64,000 nt of DNA from Campylobacter sp. US33a (GTDB lineage: Bacteria; Campylobacterota; Campylobacteria; Campylobacterales; Campylobacteraceae). Under the pieces are notes generated by a model. That model was not told the DNA's origin. It worked only from the letters and a program-made list of their open reading frames with translations, and ran no database searches. Numbering within the stretch: the stretch's first letter is position 1; each line of letters starts with the position of its first letter. A program made the position numbers and the translations under genes. This document shows positions 49,604-61,600 of this stretch, piece by piece. The stretch lies in contig NZ_RYYL01000008.1 of the NCBI RefSeq assembly GCF_004378855.1, positions 50,943 to 114,942 of the forward strand, in the 5' to 3' direction.

Positions 49604-52600
49604 ATGCGTGATTTAAGTTTGGGAAAACATCTTACTTTAAGCTTTGTTGTTAGCTCTATGCTTTTTAATTCTGCTTTGGCACTTCCATCAGGTGGCTCTT
49701 TCGTTAATGGTTCGCATGGTAATATTAGTCAAAATGGTAATAATATGAATATTACTGGAACTACAAGCGGAGGTAAGCATGTAATCGCTTGGGGTGGTGG
49801 TTTTAATATTGGTGCAGGTGAAACTGTAAATTTTACCACCGATGGACATTATTATCTCAATCTTGATTATAGCAAAAATTCATCCAAGCTTTTTGGAAAG
49901 CTAAATGGTGGGACCAATAATATCTTTTTAGTTAATCCAAATGGCACCATTATTGGTAGCGGTGCCAGTATTAACGCAAATAAATTCGCTGTTTCAACTA
50001 AGGCTTTAAACGATGTCCAAATGCAAAAATTTATGCAAACTGGTGAATTTTCTCCCGTTTTTGAGCCAAGCATTGCAGGTAATATTGATATCCAAAAGGG
50101 TGCAGATATTAAAGTAAGTGAACTTGCTCTTGTAGGTGATAAAATCGTTTTTGCAGGTGGGGTAAATGCAGCTGCTGGCTTAAAAGTAGAAGCTAATGCT
50201 ATAAATGTAGAAGATGGTAAAATCGATACCAAAAATATCAACTTCACAGCCTCTACTTTAATACAATTCACAGGCGGTGTGATAAATACTACAAATTTAA
50301 ATGCTAAAGCAGGTATAAATTCGCAAAAAGGACAAATCAACCTTTCTAAAAAATCAGATATCAATGTAAATTTTACCTTAACATTTAACGCGGACAATAT
50401 ACAAGGTTCAGCTAATATCACAGCCAACACTATAAATTTAACAGCCACAGACGCTATAAATCTAAACGGTGGCACTATTAGTGCTGCTAATCAAAGTTTA
50501 TCATCAAATTGGATTAAGCTCGAAGATACTACTTTAACAAACGCTACAAACATTACTTTAAAAGGCACAGGAAACCAATCTGTAGTCGAGCTAGAAGGTG
50601 CGACTTTAAATTTAAGTGGCACTCTAGATATTGATGCTTATCAAGTAGAGCTTAATAAAAAAGGCAATAAAGACACTACTATTACTGGTACAAATCAGGC
50701 TAAAGTTGACATAGACGCCACAAACCAAATCGCTTTTAATGGTGTAACTTTTAATAGTCTTGATATCGACTTACAAGCTACAAATAAAATCGATATCAAA
50801 GATACGGTATTAAATATTGCTGGAAAAACCTTAAAAATGCTTTCTAAGGGTAGTGGTGGAAAAGGTGGTATTATCAATATAGAAAGCACTACTACACCAA
50901 ATTACGATGTTAGTGGTAATACTGATACAACTCTTAAAAACTTAGAATTGCAAGCTAATGATATCAATCTAAATCAAGGTACAAAATTATCAGCTGATAA
51001 TATGGTTTTTAAAGCAAGCAATGCTCTCAATTTTAACAATGCAAATCTTAGAGCTTATTGGAAATTTGATGCTTATTCTAATAAATACATTGGGGTCAAT
51101 AAATCGCATTTTGTTTTCATGGATAGAACAAACCCAGCTCGGTTTAAAAGCGATGGGGATATAAGCTTAAAGGACTCGACTTTTTCGCAAAAATACCGTG
51201 ATGTTGCAAAACTTGATTTTATAGCGGCAAATGCCATAGAATTTACAAATAACACTTTTAGAAACATTAATATATTAAATGCCAACGCTAAACAAATCAC
51301 TTATAATTCCGGTACTATAGAAAATAGTGTTGGTAATGTAAATTTCACCACTACAGACAATCAACTCTTAATTAAAGGTGGTAATATCAATGCCACAAAT
51401 GTAACTTTAAGTGCAGATAAATATCTTAATATCAGCGGTGGAACTTTTAATAACTCGGGTACTCTAAAACTACTCGGTAAAAATCTTATTGATTTAAGTG
51501 GTGGTACAATCACAGCAAAAAATATTGATATAGATAAAATCAATGGTGGAGTTTTAACTCTAAATATTACAAAAGGTTCATTTAGCGCAAACAATGCTTT
51601 CACTGCCGATGCAGATAAAATCACTGTTGGCGATAGCACAAACCAACCAACGATAAAAGGCACTAATACTTTAACTTTCACAGCCAAACAAATTTATATG
51701 AAAAATGGTAGTGTAACAAGTAATGATTTGGATTTCACTGCAAAAGATGGAAACAAAGGACTTATAGAAATAACAGGTGGAACTATTACAGGAAGTATAA
51801 ATGCTGATTTCATCTCGGATAATTATATCCATTTAAAAGGTGGAAATATCAAAGGTGGATTTTTAAATTTTTCTTCTATAGGTAAGATTAGTGGTAATAA
51901 AGGTGGAACAATAGACTTTGATGGCACAACAGTTACTAGTGATAAAACTGATGGCAACAAAGAAGCTATTGTTATTACAGCTGATCAGATTAATTTTAAA
52001 GGTGGTGCAATTAATGTTCAAAAAGGCACAATTAATGCTGATGCAAATCATAAAATTGTAGTCGACGGCACTAAATTTGGTGCTAAAAAACTTGATCTTT
52101 ATGCCAAAAAAGAAGTCGAACTTAAGAAGGGTTTTGGCGATGGTATGGATGATGGACAAATTGATATTGGTACAGGTGATGGTGGCAATATAGACATAAG
52201 TCTTGGAGATGGGGAAACCATTAAAGGCGAAAACTTAACTTTTAAATCTTATTATATTGAACTTAAATCAGGCACACTTCAAGCTAACAAGAATTTACAT
52301 CTTGAAGCTTATAATAATTTTGCCCTATCAGGCACAGCTAAGCTAAAAGCAAATACTATGGATCTTATCACTCATAATGTGATGACTATAAGTGGAGGTA
52401 CACTAGAGGCAAACACCTTAAATATTAAAGGTATAAATGATAAATACACTGACAATGATGCAAGTGATGGTCAAGGCGGCGGTGTTGAAATCACTATAAG
52501 TGGTGGAACGCTTAATAATGTAGGTAACCTAAACACCAGCGGTGCAGATGAGTTAAATTTCAACAACGGTGCAAACTGGAATGCCACAACAATGAATCTT

Positions 52601-55600
52601 AACTCAAAGCGTATCGTTTTAAATGGTGGTACTCTAAACGCTACAAAATTAAATTTTGGTACACAAAATGGTGGAACGCAATATATTGATATACAAAACG
52701 GAACTTTAAATGCCACTGATGCTCTAAAACTTTATGCTACAAATCTTATCACTATAAGCGGTGGAAATTTAAAAGGTGGAAGTGTAGAATTAACAACTAC
52801 AACAAATTCTACAGATAAAGGTGTTATTGATTTGCAAGGTGGTGTTATTGAAGCAAATGGTGGCACCATCACAGCTAATGCCTCACAAATTATAAGCAAA
52901 AATGGAGAAGATGGTAGCGCAGGTAGTGGCGTAGAATTTAAAGCTAGCACCCTAACGCTAAATGCTACAAACAATCTTCGTGTTAAAGGTGGAAACTTTA
53001 ATGCGGTAGCAAATTTAAATTTCAAAGGTAAAGCAGGTATAGAATTTAGTGGTGGAACTTTTGGCAACACTTCAAAATTCATACTCTCAAGCGATGGCTT
53101 GGTGGATATTTCAAGAAATGGTGAATTGAAAGTTACAAGCTTTATTATAAATGGCTATAATGGCAGTGGTAATGCTGGTGGTATTAATTTTAAAAATATG
53201 AATTTAGTTGCTACAGATAATATTGCCTTTAATGCTACAAAACAGCTCATCATTGAAAGTGGTAAGTTAGAAAGCAGTAAAAATATCACTCTAAACGGTC
53301 TTGGTAGCCTTCAAATTTCAGGTGACAGTACAAGTATAAAAGGTGCAAGTGTAAATCTTAACTCAAATAACTGGATTTCTATAAAAGATGCTAGTTTAGA
53401 AGCTACAAGTGGAACTTTAAGCATACAAGCAAAGGCTGATAATCAAGCAAATGGCACTGGTAAAGTTATTGATATTTTAGGTTCTGCAAATTTAAAAGCA
53501 AGCAATGGAACTATCGATATCGACGCGCAAGAGATTAATATAGGTGAAAAAGATAAAAATAATTTAACTCTTGATGCAAAAACTATAGATTTAAGTGCAA
53601 ATAATCGTGTGAATATTAATAACGGCACATTTACAGCTACGGGTGATACTAAAAATGGTAGTTCCCCTGATTTTAGTATTTGGGGTGGACAAAGCATTAA
53701 CATTTTAGGCAATGCTACTTTGCAAGCTCTAAATGGTCTTTTAAAACTTAATACTTTCAATAAGATCAACATCAGTGCTGGTACACTAAAAGCCAATCAG
53801 CTCATATTAAATGCGAAACCAAATAATAGTGATATTACAAAAGGTGGTATTATAGATATAAGTGGTGGTACTTTAGAAAATACAGGCGATAAATTTGAAC
53901 TCACAGCCAATCAAATCAACACAAATGGTGGCACATTTAATGCTAATGGTAATTTAAAATTTACAGCGGATAATAAAATCGTAATTAATAATGGCACATT
54001 TAATGTAAAAAATGGCACTTTTACTTTAGATGGTAAAAAGCAAATTGATTTAAAAGGTGGTATATTTGATTTTGGAAGTGATGGAAGTTTAACCCTGCAA
54101 AGTTCAAATAATGGATTAATCAACTATACTCTTACAGAAGAGCTTAGTGTAAAAGATTTTATTGTCAATGCTGGTGAGATTAATCTTATAAATGCTAATA
54201 TTAACGCTAGTGGAAAATTTGACTTTGATGCTACGCAGTGGATACGCATTAATACTAGCACACTCACAGCTACAGGTAATGCCGATATCACAGCTAAGGC
54301 TATGGAATTTAGCGGTGGTGCATTTAAGGCTGCAAATATCACTTTAAATACTGGTGGACTTTTAAACATTAAAGATAATGCAAAATTAGAAGCTACAGGT
54401 GGAGATTTAACTATAGTTGAAAAAGCAAATAGTGGCAACAGCGAGCTAAATTTGGATAATGGCTCAAGTTTAAAAGCTAGTGGTGATATTAAAATCGACA
54501 CTGATGAGCTTAATATTAAAGGTGCTTTAAATGCCGATAATATCACTCTAGGCGATACAAATGCGCAAAATATCAATATCACTGATAGTGCGAATATAAA
54601 TGCCACTACCGCACTTGTTTTAAAGGCGATTAAATCTATTTTGATCGATGGTGCAAAAACACAATTACAAGGTGCTACTATAGACTTTACAAATAGTGGC
54701 TACACTCATATTATTAATGGTATTATTAACGCCGCTACTTCTATCAAATTCACCCAAAATGGCAAAGACAATCTACTTCGTATCGAAGGTGGAACTATTT
54801 CAACTGGTAATGCAGGTGGTACTAAATCAGGCAGTATAGAATTTGCTGGCAATGAAGCAAATGTCGAAATTTGGGGTGGAGAGTTTGAAACGGGTGAATT
54901 AAAGGCTAATAATGTAAAGCAATTTATCCTTGGTAAAGCAGATGGTAAAGTGACTCCAAATATTGATGTAACCACTTTAACTTTACAAGCTAGCCATAAT
55001 CTTGCTTTAATTAAAGCAGATATTATGGCCACTTCAGCGAAATTATTAGGTGCAAATTTAGTTAAAATCGCAGGAGCAAACCTTAATATTAGTGGCGATC
55101 TTGAAATTTCAGGTGATAAAAGAGTTGAAATTACTAGCGGTAAAATAGACGCACAAAATATTAATTTTATTACTAAAAATTATATTTTCTTAGGCGGAAC
55201 AAGCGAGATTACAGCCACAAAAGATATTGACTTCATCGCATTTGGTTCAATGAATGGCAAAACCACAGGAACTGTAGAATTTGCAGATAATGTGAAAGTA
55301 AACGCTGATACTATTACTATAGGCGACACACAAGCGGATTCAAATGAGCGTGTAGAACAAATCATTTTTAATGGTGGTGAAGTTGGAGCTAAAACAAGCA
55401 TCAAAGGCTATGCAAAACAAGTTTATGTTAAAAATGGAACGATTAAAACACCTGATCTTTACCTTGAAGGTAGAGAAAAAATCTCATTAACAGGCGGAAC
55501 AATTGATAACGGTGGTAAATTTATTGAGTTTGTTTCAGGGCAAATTATTGAACTTGGTATTGCACTAAAATCAACTGATGATATCAAGCTCACTGCACCA

Positions 55601-58600
55601 CAATTAAATATAGTAAAAGGTGCCAATATCGAAGCGGGTAGGAATTTAACCCTTATTAGCACAGGACTTAATGGACAACCTGGTAAAGGCGGACTTTTCT
55701 TAGGTGGTGGTAATTTAAGTGCAGGCGAGACTTTGACTTTAATAGGCGAAAATGGTATCGCAATGCTTGATGATCCAAGTGCTTTAACTATAAGAGGTAC
55801 AGTTGTTAATCTTTTCTCAAACAATTATATTAATATCACAGGTTCTATCACTGGTGAAAATGTAACCTTATCGGGTTTTGAAAAAAAAGATGATGGTTCT
55901 TATATTAGCAAAACAGGACAAAATACAGTTATTGAACTAGCTAACACTGATATAACCGGCGAAAGTAAAGTTTCAAGTACTCTTACAATTGATGGTAAGC
56001 AGATCAATTTAAGTGGAAGTAAAACCATTTCAAATTTTAAAACAGCGGATTTTATCGCAAGTAATCAAATCGCCCTAAATGGTGGGGTATTTAAAAATAT
56101 TGCAGCCTTAAATTTACTTGGTGCAAAAGAAGTTTTAATTGCTGGTGCAATGATAAAAGAAGGCATTAGCGCCTTAAATATCAAATCAGATAATCACATT
56201 GCTTTAAAATCAGGAGAAGTTGCAACTTCAAGTTTAAATTTAAGTGGTTTAAGCGATGGCAGTAAGCCAAAAGTGATTGATTTTAGTGGTGCAAGTGTGA
56301 GTGTAAATGAGGGTGATTTAAGTGCTAACGCAAATCAAATCAACATTACAGGTGGTAGCGTAAATGCCAAGAACATTACTTTTAATGCAACAAATATCAA
56401 AGCAAGTGGTGGAACACTTAAAGCTAGTGAAGAGTTAAAATTTACTACAGAGAAATTAGACGATACGCATAATGGTATGATAGAAATTTCAGGTACAGCA
56501 AGCTTGGAAGCTAAAACTTTAAGTTTAATTTCTGCGAATTTAATTAAAATAAGTGGCGGTACTCTCAAGGGCACAAATATTAATCTTGGTGATGATGCAA
56601 ATAAAAACACTACGGTTATTGATATTTTGGGTGGAACAATAGGTGATAACTCAAGCACTATTGCTATTAAGGGTGCACAGCTTAACATCGGTGATACAGA
56701 TAAAAATCCAACCATAAATGGTAATTTAACAGCTGATATGTCTAATCAAATTGTGATTAAAAATGGCATTTTAAATTTACTCACAGCAAATTTAAGTGCA
56801 GCAAATCTCATCGATATAAGCGGAGGTACAATCAAAGCTAATGCACTTACATTAAATGCAAGTGATACAAATAAAGGTAAAATTGCTATTTCAGGAGCAA
56901 TTATACAAGGCAATGGCGATGCAAAAACCTTAGAGGCTAATGCTAAATGGATAGATATAAGCGGTGGAGAAATTAAAGACTTTTCAGATGCTACTTTGAA
57001 AGCTACTGATATTTTACAAGTAAGTGGAAGTGCTAAACTCACAAATAATACAAATGCTACTTTGCAAGGCGCAAATGCACTTAAAATTTTAGGCGGAACT
57101 TTTAGCGGTGAGGGGAATTTAAAACTTCTCTCTGATAATTTAGTCGAAATTTCAGGTGGAATTTTTAGTGTAAAAACTGATATTAATGGTATTACAGATA
57201 CAGGAAGTAGCACTGCTAATAACTCAAGTCTTAAAGAGCTTGTATTAAAAGGTGGAACATTTAATAAGCAAATTAACGCTTATGCAAAAGATATGAATTT
57301 TGCGAGTGGAACTATTACTTTTAATGCTTCAAGTGCGACTTTTATGGCAAGTAATTATTTGAAATTTGGTTCTGCAACTATTAATGCAAATAGCACAAGT
57401 GCTTTAAGTTTTAATGCAACTAAAAGTATTTTAGCAAGTGGAACTATTTTTAATAATACAGCCAAAGATTCTACTATTACCTTCCAAACCACAGATGCAA
57501 GTGGTTATATAGGTTTAACAAATAATACAAAAATATCTGGCTTTAACAATGTAAACCTAAATTCAAGTAAAGATTTAGAGCTCAATAAAGCTACTATAGA
57601 TACTAAAAATTTAAGTCTAAAATCAAGCAACAACACAGTTATTGCCTCAAGTTCACTAAGCACAAGTGATAAACTTAGCATTGAAGCAATTAAGGATTTA
57701 AGTGTTAATGAGTCTTCAACTCTTACCATTAATGGTGGAAATGAAAATTCTATTGAAGCACAAAATATATCATTTAGTGGTTCAAAACTTGTTGTAGATA
57801 AGAGCTCAAAACTTGATTTAGCAACAGCAACCTTTAAGTCTTTAAATTCTCAAATCTCCCTTTTAGGTGGCTCAACCCTTAATGCAAATGCTACAGATAT
57901 TATCATTAAGGGCAGCAAGGATGGTCTTAGTGCGATTTTAGGGGGTTCCTCTGCTTTAAATTTAAAGGCAAGTAATGTTGTAAGTTTAGAGAATGCGGTA
58001 TTTAAACACAAAAATTCAAACGGTAATGAAAATGCTAATAAGATTAATATCGAAGCTACAAGTAAAATTACAGCTAAAGATACCGAGTTTGCACTTGATT
58101 CAGGGCAAAGTTCGGCTGAGATTACTCTTAAAACTACAGCAGATAATGGCACAATAGAGCTTGAAAATGTTAAGCATTCTGCAAGCACAAATGAGGCGCA
58201 AAGCTCATTCTTTAAATTGCAAACTAAGCACGCAAATTTTAAAGGCGGAAATACTATTGATACAATGACTTCAAATGCTGATTATATTACCATTGCAGGA
58301 GCAAATACTTTTACAAAATCAACTCTTGATGCACAAAAGCTCATTGATATCAAAGAGGGTTCAACTACAACACTTGATAATTCTACGCTTAAATCAGCTA
58401 GTGAATTAAAAGCAACAGATGCAACTATAAATCTTAAAAATACTGTTAATTTCTATGCGCAAAATCAACGCTTTACTGGCACAAATTTTAGTGGTGCTGG
58501 TTCAACATTAAATTTCAAAGGCTATAACGGCGATGCAAATAAAATAGAATTTTCAACAGGTACAAATTTTAATAATATTCAAAACATTATAGCTGTAGCT

Positions 58601-61600
58601 AAAGGTATTTTGGTAGATACAGGCAAAGATGGTGGCTTTTTAAGTGGTATCAATAAACTTGATCTTGGGGCTAAGGATGATTTAACCATTAAGGGTTCAA
58701 CTGTAAAAGCTAATGATATCACTTTAGATGGATCTTATTTATATATTAGTAATAAGTCTAATATTGAAGGTAATACATTGAAACTTAACACTGATGCAAG
58801 TTTTGATAAGGCTTATCTAAAAATTGAAGATTCAAGCATTAAAGCAAACGAAAGTTTAACTTTGGGTGCTGATAATGAGACAGGTTCGGTTATTGACATC
58901 TTGAATAATTCAAGTATTACTTCAAATAAATCTGCAAGTATTTATGCTGATGCAATCAATCTTAAAAATTCACAACTTATACTAAGCGGGAATTCAACTA
59001 TCAAAGCTCTAAGCAAATTCTTAGCACAAAATGACAATGCTAAAGCTTCTATTAAATTAAGTGGCAATCTTACTATAGATGGCGGTAAAGAGATAGAATT
59101 TAACAAAGCGAATATTGAAAAATCAGGCGATACGGCAAAAATATGGCTAAGAACAACTAAAGATTTGGGTTCGGGTAGCAATGGTAAGATTAAATTTACT
59201 CAATCACAATTTGGAACAAGTGATAGCATGCTTGATCTTATCCAAATTTCAAATCCAGATGGAAACAATGTAGGTGCAAATGATTTTATAGTTGATAATT
59301 CGAGCATTTATACTACAAGTATGATTTTAAAATTAGCAAACTTGATAGAATTTAAAAATGGTTCAAATATTACAGCTAATACCTTCAAAGCCGAAAACGC
59401 TAAGTTGACTAAATTTAATGGAGCAAGCTTTACTATAAATAATGGCACTGATGGTTCAGGTATTTTTACCGAACAAATTCTCTTTACCAATTCAACTTTT
59501 ACTCTAAACAGTGGTAAATTTGCTTTTGGTAATGCTTCAACTAAATATGTAAAATTTGAAAACAATAAAGATAGTGGCAAAGGTCTTTGGGTAAATGGCG
59601 CTAATGGTGGCACTTTAACTTTTGAAGGTCAAGAAATTGACTTTAAAACTTCACAGCTTACTACAAATAATAACACTCAAAATATCAACTTTAATTCAAC
59701 TGGCGATATAAATTTTGATGGTGCAACATTTACAACAAATGGTGGCACAGCGAATTTTTATATTGGAAGTAGAAATAATTCTACTTTAAATATTGATTTT
59801 AAAGATACTATTTTCAATAAAGCAAATGGCACGCTAAATTTAGATCTTATGGCAAAAACCAGTGAAAATAAAGGAGGTAAAATTTCTCTTGGTGGACTTA
59901 AAATCACCAATGAAATTAATCTTTTCAAAGCTAATGCAAATTGGATTGATATTGCAAATGGTGCAGAGATTAAAGCAGCAAGAGTAGATTTGTCTACCCC
60001 AGGTAAAATTTTAATGAGCGGTGGGACTATTATTACAAATGATTTTGTTGCATCTTCAGGTGCAGGAACTGGAAATATTTATTTACAAGGTGGTAAAATT
60101 CAAGCTACAAATGTTACCTTGCAAGGTAATGAAGTGCAAATTCTCAAAAAAGACGGCAATGTAAATAAAAGTGGTACCACTATCTCAAGTAAAGATGGTC
60201 GAGGTTTAGCTGAAAAAGTAAGTGTAGGAAGTTACAATAGCAAAGATACTAACCACGCTTATATACTTGCTAACACGGTTTTTGCTAAAGTTATAGAAAA
60301 TAACGGTAAAAATAAAAGCTGGACTTCTATGGATATCTCAGCTCTAAGAGGCAATGATAGTGGTTGGGGTGGAAATGGTCCTCAAATGACAGGCTCAGCT
60401 AGAAAATATTTAAATATCGCAACCGATACTAATGCAAGAAATAATGCACAAGAATGGTATGATTTTGTGCAATGGTTTAACGAAGGAAATAAAGGTATCA
60501 ACTCTTATGATGAATATGTTTTGCTTAATGATATTGATTTTAATTGGGCGAATTTAGCTAAAAAAGATGGTCTTGGAAATAATACTTATGGTTTGATACA
60601 TAATTTTGAAAGTCAAACTCTAAATGGTAACGGCCATACTCTAAAAAACTTTAATATAGGCACCGATCAGATTAAATTTAGTGGTAGTGGCGATGGTAAT
60701 ATGTATGCAGGATTAATTCTTAATGCAGGTAAAGGCTCTGTCTTTAAAAATATTACAATAGAAGGTGCTTGGATGCATCTTAATGGTAATACTATCCAAT
60801 ATGCGGGAATTTTAGCAGGCAAGGTGGATGCTGGTGCTAGATTTGAAAATATTAATTTCAAGAGCAATTTAGGTGTAAATGCAACACTTAGCAGAAATTC
60901 AACTGTTTATGTAGGTGGTATAGTAGGATTAACTACCAATGGATCAACATTTCAAAATATCGATATAAACGGTATAAAAGTAACAGCTACACAAGATAAT
61001 GGTCAACCTATTTATGTAGGTGGTATAGTGGGTCAAATTCAAGGGGGTTCAACGATAGATCATATTTATGTAAACGGTGTAGAAGTTAGTGCTACTTCTA
61101 AAGATAAGAAAAATAGAGCCTATTCAGGAGGTTTTGCAGGAACCATGAGAGGTGATGTAACAATCCATGATATTGCGATGAAAAATATTAAATCTTATGC
61201 CACAGGAGCTCAATGGTCTATGGCTTCAGCCTTAACATCCAAAGAATACTCACGCGATACAACAGAGTCTAAAAAGCTTAAGTTAAATTTAACAATTAAT
61301 GATGTTTATTTACATGTTGCAAGCTTATCAGTAAATGGTAATCAAGGTAGTCGCAATGATGCAATCGATTCTTTCTTTGTTGGCGCATATCAACAAGAAG
61401 GAGATTTGTGGATTAATGGTATACTAGCAAAATGTGACCCTAATCAAGGACAATGCAAGCCTTCTAAGAATTACAATATCACTATATATACTACTTGGAG
61501 AGTTAATGGATATGATGGAGATGGTATAGATGGTAAATTTATGAGTGCTAATGGTTACCCTAGTAGGATGATAAGACAAATCGACAATGATAATGGCAAC

